Positions 1 through 8,204 of a stretch of DNA of 64,000 nt are shown here, piece after piece. Both the position numbers and the translations under genes were made by a program. Every line of letters begins with the position of its first letter. Position 1 is the first letter of the stretch. Origin of the DNA: Pseudaquabacterium pictum. GTDB taxonomy: Bacteria > Pseudomonadota > Gammaproteobacteria > Burkholderiales > Burkholderiaceae_C. The notes beneath the pieces are model-generated. The model searched no databases. It was not told where the DNA came from and was given only the letters and a program-made list of their open reading frames with translations. The stretch is taken from assembly GCF_005403045.1 (NCBI RefSeq), contig NZ_BJCL01000004.1, positions 1 through 64,000 of the forward strand. The letters run 5' to 3'.

Positions 1-168
1 GCGCTGCATGCGGTGATGGTGGCTGGACGAGGACAGTGGGTGACTGGCCGACGCAGGTAAGAGGAAGGAGGGCCGGCAGGCCCGGGGGGACACGGAGTCG
101 GCCAGTTGCCCGCTGGCCTCGGCCTCGCGCAGATCAATGCATGTCCGCAGAGAGCCCAAACCGGCAGC

Positions 169-597
169 TCAAGGCATGCGCAGCGGATGCTGGGCGGCCA
201 CGCTCAGCGAGTACTGGTCGATCGGGCCGGCGTGCACCGGCTGGTCGGCGAAACCGGCCTCGCTGCCGAAGTAGACCCACACCGTCTCGGCAGGGGCGTC
301 GTCCGGACCGGGATGCGGGCGCACCTGGATCTGACGGCGCTCGTACCACAGCGGGTCGTCCAGGCGCTCCAGCCGGTCCATGTCGGCCAGGGTGGCATCG
401 TCCACTTCGTAGAGCTGGCCGATCACCTGCACGCCCTGGCCCGGGCGGTTCAGCAGCCAGGGCAGGCGGTAGCGGCCGATCACGTACAGCGGGTGCGGCT
501 GGGCGGTGATCCAGTGGTCGCCCACCCGCGTGCCGCGGTTGACGTGGAAGTTGCGGTGGCCGGCCTGCAGGGTGCCGAAGACGAAGATGCGGTGCAT
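169..597 (-). CDS. Gamma-glutamylcyclotransferase (GGCT/AIG2-like) family protein
   Basis: A 142-residue protein of the small AIG2/GGCT-like fold, whose members cyclise gamma-glutamyl groups or act in glutathione turnover. Seen: the family's N-terminal FGTL at residues 7-10, the strand IGQLYEVDD around 59-67, and an acidic residue (E77 in MDRLERLD) at the place of the usual catalytic Glu. Length is normal for the stand-alone bacterial form. The next genes on this strand are a DeoR regulator and gshA, so a glutathione link is possible, but adjacency is the only support. No clear ribosome binding site precedes the ATG. The 168 bases before its stop codon, at the window edge, show no supportable gene. 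Confidence 0.85.
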   Translation of the reverse strand: MHRIFVFGTLQAGHRNFHVNRGTRVGDHWITAQPHPLYVIGRYRLPWLLNRPGQGVQVIGQLYEVDDATLADMDRLERLDDPLWYERRQIQVRPHPGPDDAPAETVWVYFGSEAGFADQPVHAGPIDQYSLSVAAQHPLRMP

Positions 598-653
598 GGT
601 GGTGGTGCGGATGGTGTGGCGGCTGACAGCGGCGGCATCTTAGGCCGGCAGGC

Positions 654-1421
654 TCAGCCGCGCCGGCCGGCCACCACCACCTGGGTGCCGGCGGCCTGCA
701 GCGCCTGCACCGCGGCCGATGGCGCACCCGGTGTCACCACCAGCCGGCCCAGCTCGGCCAGTGGGGCGATCAGGAAGGGCGAGGCCGCGCCCAGCTTCTC
801 GGCCGACGCCAGCACCACCGTCTCGGCGGCAGCCTGGTGCAGCGCCCGCTTGACGGCGGCCTCTTCATGGTCGCCGGTGGTCAGGCCGGCCTGGGCATGC
901 ACGCCGGTCACGCCCATCAGGTACAGGTCGGCGCGCAGCCGCGCCGCGGCCTCGAACAGCGCCGCGCCCATGTTCACCATCGAATGGCGGAACAACAGAC
1001 CACCCAGCATCAGCACCTGCAGCCGCGGGTGCACCGCCAGCGCCACCGCCACCGTGGGGCTGTGGGTGACGATGGTGGCGGCCAGGTCGTCGCCGAGGTG
1101 GTGGGCCACCTGCAATGCCGTGGTGCCGCCGTCCAGGATCACCACCTGCCCCGGCTGCACCAGCGCCGCGCCGGCGCGGCCCAGCAGCTGCTTGTCGGCC
1201 GGAGCGATCTGCGCCCGCACCGCCATGTCGCCCACCGCGGGCGATGCCGGCAATGCGCCGCCGTGCACACGCTGCAGCTTGCCCTCCTGCGCCAGCTCGC
1301 GCAGGTCACGGCGGATGGTGTCCTCCGACAGGCCCAGCTCGGCGCTGAGCGACTTGGCCACCAGCTGGCCGTCCTGCGCCAGCCGGGCCAGCAGCAGTTG
1401 CTTGCGTTGGGAAGTGAGCAT
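654..1421 (-). CDS. DeoR/GlpR-family transcriptional regulator
   Basis: A 255-residue repressor of the DeoR family, which usually binds a sugar phosphate and controls a neighbouring sugar-use operon. Seen: an N-terminal winged helix-turn-helix starting MLTSQRKQLLLARL, with a recognition helix near residues 32-42 (SEDTIRRDL) and the RVHGGA turn at 51-56. The C-terminal phosphosugar-sensing domain carries DGGTT at 97-101. The start is set by the standard family N-terminus; the reading frame runs 71 codons further upstream but that part does not look coding. It is divergent from the DUF4406 gene, and an imperfect inverted repeat lies in the gap. No sugar pathway lies nearby, so the ligand is unknown. 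Confidence 0.9.
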   Translation of the reverse strand: MLTSQRKQLLLARLAQDGQLVAKSLSAELGLSEDTIRRDLRELAQEGKLQRVHGGALPASPAVGDMAVRAQIAPADKQLLGRAGAALVQPGQVVILDGGTTALQVAHHLGDDLAATIVTHSPTVAVALAVHPRLQVLMLGGLLFRHSMVNMGAALFEAAARLRADLYLMGVTGVHAQAGLTTGDHEEAAVKRALHQAAAETVVLASAEKLGAASPFLIAPLAELGRLVVTPGAPSAAVQALQAAGTQVVVAGRRG

Positions 1422-1464
1422 GCGGCGACTGTAGGAGATCACGGCGGGCCGGCCGGCGCAGGCT

Positions 1465-1500
1465 TGTCGAATGCATGAGTCTGCACCACAATGCACGACA
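1465..1500. promoter_or_regulatory. Imperfect inverted repeat, candidate DeoR-type operator
   Basis: Arms TGTCG-AA-TGCAT (1465-1476) and ATGCA-CGACA (1491-1500) pair except for two extra bases in the left arm. The site lies in the 124-bp gap between the DeoR gene and DUF4406. Autoregulation is inferred from position only. Confidence 0.35.
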
Positions 1501-1545
1501 TTACCCGTTTCAGCGTGAATCCGCACATCTTCAAGGAGCCCGGCC

Positions 1546-1923
1546 ATGTCCCAAGCCCCCCGCCCGCTGCTGGTGCTGATCGCCGGCCCGTACATGTCCG
1601 GCACCGATGGTGACCCCGCCAAGGTGGCCGCCAACCGCGCCCGGCTGGAGAGCTTCGCCCTGCCGATCTACCAGCGCGGCCACCTGCCGATGGTGGGTGA
1701 ATGGCTGGTGCACCCGATCGTGGAAGCCGCCGGCAGCCAGGCCAGCGGCGATGCCGTGTTCAACGCCTACCAGTACCCGGTGGCCGAGCGTCTGCTGCAG
1801 CGCTGCGACGCGGTGCTGCGCATTCCCGGCGACTCCCGCGGGGCCGACATGGACGTGGCCCGGGCGCAGGCCCTGGGCCTGCCGGTCTATAACCGGGTGG
1901 AGGATCTGCCGGCCGCGGCCTGA
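1546..1923 (+). CDS. DUF4406 domain protein (nucleoside 2-deoxyribosyltransferase-like)
   Basis: A 125-residue protein. LIAGPYMSG (residues 11-19), the central GEWLVHPI and the C-terminal RGADMDVARA fit the DUF4406 group, which shares a Rossmann-like fold with nucleoside deoxyribosyltransferases. Its reaction is not established. The start is well supported: AAGGAG at 1533-1538 lies seven bases before the ATG. It is divergent from the DeoR regulator, which may control it. It ends 28 bp before the stop of convergent gshA, with a 12-bp palindrome (GCCAGGCCTGGC) but no T-tract between them. Confidence 0.8.
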   Translation: MSQAPRPLLVLIAGPYMSGTDGDPAKVAANRARLESFALPIYQRGHLPMVGEWLVHPIVEAAGSQASGDAVFNAYQYPVAERLLQRCDAVLRIPGDSRGADMDVARAQALGLPVYNRVEDLPAAA

Positions 1924-1951
1924 ACCACCGCGCGCCAGGCCTGGCGGCCGT

Positions 1952-3511
1952 TCAGGCCGGCGCCACCACCACCCGCTTGGGCTGCAGCCGCTCGGGCGAC
2001 AGGTAGGCCTGGCGGTATTGCTCGAAGGGCATGGTGTCGGCCGCCTCGATGCGCTGCTGCTCGGCCAGCGAGTCCAGCGCCATGGCGGCATAACGCGCCG
2101 CCTGCGCGTCCGACCAGGGCAGGCCCAGCAGGTGGCTGCGGGTGGCGGCCGATTGCGCGCGGATGAACTGCACGTAGCTGCCGTTGAAGTCCTGCTGCAT
2201 CGCCGCCAGCACCCGGGCCGACGGCAACCGCTCGGGCGTGTCCACCAGCGCGCGGGCGGCGGCCAGCGCGGCGGCGTTGGCCTCGCCGCCCTGGGCGGCG
2301 TCCAGCGCCTCGGCAATCGGCACGCACTCGTCCAGCAGGTGGCGGGCCCAGTCGGTCAGGGTGATGGTGTGCTCACCCTGCTCCAGCAGCAGGCCGGGCT
2401 CGCGCCCGCGCGCGGCCACGCGGTGCTGGTTGCGGCCCAGCGCGGCCACCTCGGCCGGCGTGTCGGGCGGGCTGTCGGCCAGCAGGCAGTGCAGCAGGAA
2501 GATGTCGATGAAGCGCATCGTCGGCGTGGCGATGCCCACCGGCTCGAACGGGTCGAGGTCCATGCAGCGCACCTCGATGTACTCCACGCCGCGCTCGCGC
2601 AGCGCATGCAGCGGCCGCTCGCCGGGGAAGATCACCCGCTTGGGGCGGATCAGCCCGTAGAACTCGTTCTCGATCTGCAGCAGCGTGGTGGCCAGCTGGT
2701 TGTAGTCGCCGCCCGGGTTGCGGATGCCCACCTTCTCATAGGCCGGGTAGGGCTTGGTCAGCGCCTCGTGCAGCGAGTTGGCGTAACTTTCCAGGCTGTT
2801 GCAGCTGACGTTCAGCGAGGCCTGCGCCTCGCTCTGGTAGCCCAGCCGGCCCATGCGCAGCGTGGTGCCGTGGGGCATGTGCAGCGTGCCATGGCTGCCC
2901 GGCACCGGCAGCAGCTGGTGGTCGCGCCCGGCCACGAAGCTGCCGCACACCGCCGGGCTGGCGCCGAACAGGTACAGCAGCACGAAGGCATGGCGGCGGA
3001 AGTTGCGGATCAGCGCGAAGTGCTGGTCGTTGTCCAGCCCCGGCAGGCTCCAGTTGTAGTGGATGCCGCTGATGGTCTGCATGCGGCGGCCGTAGCGGTG
3101 GCCCAGGCCCATGCGGTAGACGCTCTTGGCGCGGCCCACGTTGCTGCTGCCGTAGCGGCCCAGCGGGATGGTTTCATCGGTGGGCAGGCCGCAGGGCATG
3201 CTGCCCACCCACAACTGCTCGTCGCCGGACTCGGTGCCCATGGCGCGGTAGGTGGCCTGGTGGATCTCGGTCAGCTCGGCCAGCGCGGCGTCCACCGTGG
3301 GGTGCACGCCGGTGATCAGCTCAAGCTGGCTCTCGCTGTAGTCGGTGGTGATGTGCGGGTGCGTCAGGGCCGAGCCCAGGGCCGCCGGATGCGGCGTCAG
3401 CGCCAGGCCGCCACCGGGCAGTGCGCGCAGGCTTTCCTTCTCGATGCCGCGGCGGATGCCCGCCAGCCGTGCCAGCGGCAGGGCACGCAGGCGGTCGTGC
3501 AATGCTGTCAC
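1952..3511 (-). CDS. gshA: Glutamate-cysteine ligase
   Basis: ATP-dependent ligation of glutamate and cysteine, the first step of glutathione synthesis, in the cytosol. The 519 residues match the proteobacterial type 1 enzyme: LAGIRRGIEKESLR near the N-terminus, ITTDYSESQLELIT, GLGHRYGRRMQTISGIHYNWSLP and YIEVRCMDLDPFEPVGI are all family signatures. I chose the GTG at 3511 (VTALHDRL) because GAGGAG precedes it by about eight bases; an upstream in-frame ATG at 3544 has no such site. gshB is not in the window. An EamA transporter lies upstream on the same strand across a gap of about 85 bases. Confidence 0.95.
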   Translation of the reverse strand: MTALHDRLRALPLARLAGIRRGIEKESLRALPGGGLALTPHPAALGSALTHPHITTDYSESQLELITGVHPTVDAALAELTEIHQATYRAMGTESGDEQLWVGSMPCGLPTDETIPLGRYGSSNVGRAKSVYRMGLGHRYGRRMQTISGIHYNWSLPGLDNDQHFALIRNFRRHAFVLLYLFGASPAVCGSFVAGRDHQLLPVPGSHGTLHMPHGTTLRMGRLGYQSEAQASLNVSCNSLESYANSLHEALTKPYPAYEKVGIRNPGGDYNQLATTLLQIENEFYGLIRPKRVIFPGERPLHALRERGVEYIEVRCMDLDPFEPVGIATPTMRFIDIFLLHCLLADSPPDTPAEVAALGRNQHRVAARGREPGLLLEQGEHTITLTDWARHLLDECVPIAEALDAAQGGEANAAALAAARALVDTPERLPSARVLAAMQQDFNGSYVQFIRAQSAATRSHLLGLPWSDAQAARYAAMALDSLAEQQRIEAADTMPFEQYRQAYLSPERLQPKRVVVAPA

Positions 3512-3595
3512 TGGCCGTCTCCTCGTTTTGAATCGGGTTGCCACCCTACCAGAGCCCGATGACCGGCGTGGGCCACCGGGTCAGGCCGGTTTGTG

Positions 3596-4489
3596 CTACG
3601 CCTTGCCCGGCGCCAAGGCCAGGCGCAGGGCGGCGGCGCAGCAGGCCATCGCCGCCCACTGGCTGGCGCCCAGCGGCTCGCCGTGCACCAGCGCGCCCAC
3701 CACCATGGCCACCACCGGCACCAGGATGGCCGACAGCCCGGCCACGCTGGCCGGCAGCAGCCCCACTACCGCAAACCAGGCGGCATTGCCGATGGCCATC
3801 GGCACCAGGGCGATGTAGAGGATCAACGCCAGCGTGAAGGGCGACGGCAGCACCCAAGGCCCGGGTGGCGCCAGCCACAACGCGCCCACGGCGGTGGGCA
3901 CGGCGGTGACCAGCAGCTGCCAGCCCGACAGCACCAGCGGGTGCACATCCACCTTGCCGCGCTTGAGGATCAGCGTGCCCACCGCCCAGCCGATGCCGGC
4001 GATCAGCCCCAGCGCCACGCCCAGCGGCGCCTGCGCATACACGCCCAGGCTGCGCCAGGCCAGCAGGGTGACGGCCGCCGCCCCCAGCGCCAGCGCCAGC
4101 AGCAGGCGGCGGCCCAGGCGCTCGCCCAGCACCGCCCAGCTGATCAGCGCCGCCCACAGCGGCATGGTGAAGCCCAGCACCGCCGCCTGGCCCGAGGGGA
4201 TCATCACCGCCGCATAGGTGCTGGCGATGTTCCACAGCAGCAAGTAGCAGGCGGTGGCCAGGCCCACCATCAGCCAGTGCCGGCGCGGGATCACCAGCGA
4301 CAGGCCGCGCCAGCGCGCCACGCCCAGCAGCACCAGACCGGCGATGAACACGCCCACCGCGCGGAAGGTCCACACCGACACCTCGCGCACCACCAGCGGA
4401 AACAGCGACCAGTTGGTGCCCCAGACCAGGGTGATGATGGCCAGCAGCACCAGGGCGCGCGGCGGGATGCGATCGGCAGGTGCGGACAT
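3596..4489 (-). CDS. EamA/DMT-family inner-membrane transporter
   Basis: A 297-residue polytopic protein with about ten hydrophobic segments arranged as two EamA repeats of five helices. Seen: the first repeat starts LVLLAIITLVWGTNWSLFPLV and the second starts LGVALGLIAGIGWAVGTLIL; both have the WGTN/WAVG-type helix starts of the drug/metabolite transporter superfamily. Members export amino acids, sugars or drugs; the substrate cannot be read here. The ATG at 4489 places the first helix normally, while the longer open frame above it is proline/arginine rich and unlikely to be translated. It may be co-transcribed with the AraC and response-regulator genes upstream on this strand. Confidence 0.88.
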   Translation of the reverse strand: MSAPADRIPPRALVLLAIITLVWGTNWSLFPLVVREVSVWTFRAVGVFIAGLVLLGVARWRGLSLVIPRRHWLMVGLATACYLLLWNIASTYAAVMIPSGQAAVLGFTMPLWAALISWAVLGERLGRRLLLALALGAAAVTLLAWRSLGVYAQAPLGVALGLIAGIGWAVGTLILKRGKVDVHPLVLSGWQLLVTAVPTAVGALWLAPPGPWVLPSPFTLALILYIALVPMAIGNAAWFAVVGLLPASVAGLSAILVPVVAMVVGALVHGEPLGASQWAAMACCAAALRLALAPGKA

Positions 4490-4573
4490 GGGGCGCGGGC
4501 AGGCCCCGGCAGGGCCGCAGGCGGGATGGAGGGAGCGCTGGAGTATCCGCCGCGCTGTCGGCGGCACGGCCAC

Positions 4574-5020
4574 TCAGCCGCGGCGGCCGTCCTGCAGCCA
4601 GCGCAGCACCGTGGCGAACAGCTGCGCCGGCTCCACCGGCTTGGCCAGGTAGTCGTCCATGCCCGCGGCCAGGCAGAGGCGGCGGTCGTCGGCGAAGGCC
4701 ATGGCCGTCAGCGCCACCACCGGCAACTGGTCGGTGCCAGGCAGCGCCCGCAGGGCCCGGGTGGTGTCGAGACCGTCCAGGCCAGGCAGGCGCACGTCCA
4801 TCAGCACCAGCGCATACGGCCGGGACGCCAGGCAGTGCAGGGCCTGCAAACCGTCGTCGGCCAGGTCCACCTGCAGGCCGGCCAGGCGCAGCAGTTCGGC
4901 CACCACCTCGGCGTTGGCCGGGTCGTCCTCGACCAGCAGCACCCGGGCACCATGGTGCCGGCCCTGCAGCACGGCTTCCAGGGAATCGGGCGCTGGTGTG
5001 TGCATGGCCCGCCAACACAT
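4574..5020 (-). CDS. Single-domain response regulator (REC only)
   Basis: A 148-residue receiver protein with no output domain. Key residues: acidic pair E31/D32-D33, phospho-acceptor D75 in LVLMDVRLPG, T105 and K127 in AKPV. It resembles the C-terminal receiver of hybrid kinases more than CheY (DDYLAKPVEPAQLF). Its start overlaps the AraC gene's stop as TGATG, a translational coupling arrangement, so the two proteins are probably made together. A second in-frame ATG lies at 5005. The partner kinase is not adjacent; the hybrid kinase at 17.7-20.3 kb is the only one in the window. Confidence 0.9.
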   Translation of the reverse strand: MCWRAMHTPAPDSLEAVLQGRHHGARVLLVEDDPANAEVVAELLRLAGLQVDLADDGLQALHCLASRPYALVLMDVRLPGLDGLDTTRALRALPGTDQLPVVALTAMAFADDRRLCLAAGMDDYLAKPVEPAQLFATVLRWLQDGRRG

Positions 5021-6096
5021 CAGACCGGTCGGTCGTCCGCGGTGCCGCTGTCGGCAGCCAGCCGCGCGCAGGCCCGCATCTCCGTCGGCGGCACCCCGGT
5101 CCAGCGGCGGAAGGCCCGGCCGAAGGCATTGGTGTCGGCAAAGCCGGTGCGCTCGGCCACCTGCTTGAGCGGCAGGTCATCCTGCAGGACCAGGGCCAGC
5201 GCCAGCGATTGCCGGCAGGCATCGACCAGGCCGCGGTACTGCAGGCCGGCGCTGGCCAGCTTGCGGCGCAGGCTGCGTTCGCTCATGTGCAGCGACGCCG
5301 CCACCGCTGCGGGCGGCGGCACCGCGGGCATGGCCCGGCGGATCGCCTGCTCCACCGCCGCGCCGATGGCGGCGCGCTGCTGCGCGGGCTGCTGGCCGCC
5401 TTGCAGCAAGCGCGCCGCCAGGCGGCTGGCCATGGTGCTGGCTTGCGGCAGCACCGCGGCCAGCCAGCCGGCATCCGACACCAGCCGGTCGGCTGCACAG
5501 CCGAACTGCACCGGGCAGCCGAAGTGCTGGGCGTAGACCGCGTCGTCGGCCGGCCGGGCCCGGGTCAGCTGCACCAGCATCGGTGAATAGGCACCATCGG
5601 TCACCCGGCGCAGCAGGGTCACCAGGCCGGCGAACTGCAGGTCGACCAGGAAGCCCTGCACATCGTCTTCGCCGGCGTGCGGCTGCACCTGCAGGATGTG
5701 CTGGCGCTCGCCGTGCAGGGCCTGCATGTCCAGCAGGAAGCCGGCCCAGTGGGGGTACTGCAGCGCCAGCGCCAGCGCATCGCCCAGCGTCAGCGCGGCC
5801 AGCATGGCCAGGCCCAGCGCACCGCGGTCGGTCAGCCGGCTGAGGCGGCCGATCTGCAGGCCGGCGGCTGGGTCGGGCAGGATGCGCAACACGCGGCGCA
5901 CCAGCGTCAGGGCCACGGCCCGGCTGACCAGGCCGCCGGGCTCGTCGACCACCTCGGCACGGGTGCCGAGGTTCTGGAACAGCGCCGCTGCCGACACGCC
6001 CTGCCCGGCCACCTGCACCAGCATCGGCTGCAGATCGGCCAGGGCGACCCAACTGGGTCGCCCGTCCTGGGCTTCGCCATCGGCCCGCTGGTCCAC
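5020..6096 (-). CDS. AraC-family transcriptional regulator (OruR/ArgR-like N-domain)
   Basis: A 358-residue regulator. The N-terminal ~200 residues (LADLQPMLVQVAGQGVSAAALF..., LQIGRLSRLTDRGALGLAML) look like the Arabinose_bd-type domain of OruR-class AraC proteins. The C-terminal ~100 residues hold two helix-turn-helix motifs: SLHMSERSLRRKLASAGLQYR and LKQVAERTGFADTNAFGRAFRRWTGVPP. The second is the AraC signature. It ends at TGATG, shared with the downstream receiver gene, and faces the MOSC gene across 204 bp with no clear operator. The effector is unknown. Confidence 0.9.
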   Translation of the reverse strand: MDQRADGEAQDGRPSWVALADLQPMLVQVAGQGVSAAALFQNLGTRAEVVDEPGGLVSRAVALTLVRRVLRILPDPAAGLQIGRLSRLTDRGALGLAMLAALTLGDALALALQYPHWAGFLLDMQALHGERQHILQVQPHAGEDDVQGFLVDLQFAGLVTLLRRVTDGAYSPMLVQLTRARPADDAVYAQHFGCPVQFGCAADRLVSDAGWLAAVLPQASTMASRLAARLLQGGQQPAQQRAAIGAAVEQAIRRAMPAVPPPAAVAASLHMSERSLRRKLASAGLQYRGLVDACRQSLALALVLQDDLPLKQVAERTGFADTNAFGRAFRRWTGVPPTEMRACARLAADSGTADDRPV

Positions 6097-6300
6097 GTGA
6101 TCTCCTCATCCGCGCCGCCAGAGGGCGCAGCCGGCATTGCAGCGCCCCGCGGCCGCGCGGAGGCGGCCGGCACGGCCAGCCAGCCGGCTGCGCCGGCCAG
6201 GTGGCCCTGAAAGCGCAACCATGGTGGACGCCAGGGATGCCCGCGTCGGTGCGCTGCGCCACGTGAGGCCCTATGCTGCGCGGCCCGCACCGAGCACCCC

Positions 6301-6897
6301 ATGCCCCCCGTGCCCCTCCTGCCCGATCGACCTGCCACCGAGACCGACCTGCGCGCGCTGAGCCGCCGCTTCGCCAGCGCCGGCGCGCTGCAGGCCATCC
6401 TGCTGCGGCCGGGCCGCGGCCGGCCGGCGGTGGCGGTGCCGCGGGCCGAGGCCCATGCCGGCCAGGGCCTGGTGGGCGACCGCTCCTACCGCGTCGCCGG
6501 GCCGGGCAGCGGCAAGCGCCAGGTCACGCTGATCCAGGCCGAGCACCTGCCGGTGATCGCCGCGCTGGCCGGCGGCCGCTGGGCCGGCCAGGGCCTGGAT
6601 GCGCTGCTGCTGCGCCGCAACCTGGTGGTTGCAGGGCTGAACCTGCTGGCGGCGCGCAGCCTGTTCAAGGACCAGCCGCTGGTGCTGCAGCTGGGCGAGG
6701 CCGTGCTGCTGGAGGTCACCGGCCCCTGCGAGCCCTGCAGCAAGATGGAGGCGCTGCTGGGCGCCGGTGGCTACAACGCGATGCGCGGCCACGGCGGCAT
6801 CACCGCCCGGGTGCTGCAGGGCGGCTGGCTGGCGGTTGGTGATGCGGTGCGCTGCGTGCCGGCGCCGGCTGCAGATCAGCCCGTCAGCGCCGGGTAA
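6301..6897 (+). CDS. MOSC domain protein
   Basis: A 198-residue MOSC (molybdenum cofactor sulfurase C-terminal) protein. Seen: GLVGDRSYRVAG, the RNLVVAGLNLLAAR segment and GPCEPCSKMEALLG with the conserved cysteine pair. Stand-alone bacterial MOSC proteins such as YiiM/YuaD bind molybdenum cofactor or carry sulfur and help reduce N-hydroxylated bases. No MoCo enzyme is adjacent. Its last 22 bases overlap the 3' end of the convergent old-yellow-enzyme gene. Confidence 0.88.
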   Translation: MPPVPLLPDRPATETDLRALSRRFASAGALQAILLRPGRGRPAVAVPRAEAHAGQGLVGDRSYRVAGPGSGKRQVTLIQAEHLPVIAALAGGRWAGQGLDALLLRRNLVVAGLNLLAARSLFKDQPLVLQLGEAVLLEVTGPCEPCSKMEALLGAGGYNAMRGHGGITARVLQGGWLAVGDAVRCVPAPAADQPVSAG

Positions 6898-7982
6898 TCG
6901 GTGTAGCCCGCCGGGCCCGGCGTGTAGAACGTGGGCCGGTGGTAGGGCGTGAGCGCCGCGCCGCGGCGGATGCGCTCGGGCAGGTCGGGGTTGCTGATGA
7001 AGAAGCGGCCGAAGGCCACCGCATCGATCTGGCCGCCAGCCACCGCCTGCAGCGCGCCGGCGGGCTCGTAGCCGCCGGCATCGATCAGCACGCCCGGCCA
7101 CAGCGGCCGGAAGAGGGCCGCCACGGCCGGCTGGCCGTCGCGCACGATGTCGGCCTTGCCGGTGCCGCTGGCGCGCGGCTCGATCAGGTGCAGGTAGACC
7201 AGGTTCAGCCGCGCCAGCCCGGTGATCAGGTGGGTGTAGAGCGGCAGCGGGTCGTCCTCGCCGCTGTCGTTGGCCACGCCCCAGGGCGACAGGCGGATGC
7301 CGGTGCGCGCCGCGCCCACTTCGTCGGCCACCGCGCTGGCGATCTCCAGGTGCAGCCGGCAGCGGTTGGCGATGGACCCGCCCCAGTCGTCGCCACGCTG
7401 GTTGCTGCGCGACTGCAGGAACTGCTCCAGCAGGTAGCCGTTGGCGCCGTGGATCTCCACGCCGTCGAAGCCGGCCGCCATCGCATTGGCCGCCGCCTGG
7501 CGGAAGCTGTCGACCAGGCCCGGCATCTCGTCGGCACGCAGCGCGCGCGGCACTTCATAAGGCACGGCGCGGCCGTCGCGGTCCATCGCCATGCCGCCCT
7601 GGGCGGCGATGGCCGATGGCGCCACCGGCGCACCGCCATCGGGCTGGTGGCTGCTGTGCGACACCCGGCCGGTGTGCCACAGCTGCAGGTAGATGATGCC
7701 GCCGCGGGCATGCACCGCGTCGGTCACCAGGCGCCAGCCGGCGACCTGCGCGGCCGTGTGGATGCCCGGCACCCGCGGATGGCCGTGGCCCTGCCAGGAC
7801 ACCGGCGTGGCCTCGGCGATCAGCAGGCCGCCGGGCGTGGCGCGCTGGGCGTAGTAGCTGGCATTCAGCGCGGTGGGGGCGTGGCCCTCACCGGCGCGCA
7901 TGCGCGTCAGCGGGGCCATCACCACCCGGTGCTGCAACGTGGCGGCGCCCAGGGCGAGCGGGGTGAACAGGGCATCGGTCAT
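6876..7982 (-). CDS. Old yellow enzyme / alkene reductase (NemA-like)
   Basis: An FMN-dependent NAD(P)H ene-reductase of 368 residues, acting on enones, maleimides or nitro compounds. Seen: VVMAPLTRMRAGEG near the N-terminus, LQLWHTGRVSH, VEIHGANGYLLEQFLQSRSNQR with the His/Asn pair that binds the substrate carbonyl, and GRFFISNPDLPER near the C-terminus. Length is typical. MTDALFTPL is the family start; an ATG two codons upstream (7988) is equally possible, and neither has a clear ribosome site. Such genes often answer to electrophile stress, but no regulator is adjacent. Confidence 0.93.
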   Translation of the reverse strand: MTDALFTPLALGAATLQHRVVMAPLTRMRAGEGHAPTALNASYYAQRATPGGLLIAEATPVSWQGHGHPRVPGIHTAAQVAGWRLVTDAVHARGGIIYLQLWHTGRVSHSSHQPDGGAPVAPSAIAAQGGMAMDRDGRAVPYEVPRALRADEMPGLVDSFRQAAANAMAAGFDGVEIHGANGYLLEQFLQSRSNQRGDDWGGSIANRCRLHLEIASAVADEVGAARTGIRLSPWGVANDSGEDDPLPLYTHLITGLARLNLVYLHLIEPRASGTGKADIVRDGQPAVAALFRPLWPGVLIDAGGYEPAGALQAVAGGQIDAVAFGRFFISNPDLPERIRRGAALTPYHRPTFYTPGPAGYTDYPALTG

Positions 7983-8138
7983 CGGCATCGGCGCAGGGGT
8001 GGGTGGATCGGATGGCAGGGTGCCCGCCAGTGTCGCAGGCGGTGGCGCAGAGAGCTCCCCACAGGCGGACACCGGGGAACCTGGATCCGGCCTGTGGGGA
8101 CAGCATGACACTTTTATCATTTTTTTACGTCTGACCCT

Positions 8139-8165
8139 CATGTTGGCCGTCACCGGCACCGATAG
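8139..8165 (+). promoter_or_regulatory. Possible flagellar-type sigma-28 promoter
   Basis: ACCGATAG at 8158-8165 matches the FliA -10 element GCCGATAA at six of eight positions. About 12 bases upstream, CATGTTGG/TCATGTTG partly resembles TAAAGTTT. If used, transcription would begin near 8172. That rules out the ATG at 8169 and favours the ATG at 8205 for the chemoreceptor. Confidence 0.3.
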
Positions 8166-8204
8166 AAGATGCATCAATCGCCGATCAAACCGCCCGGCCG
8201 GACC

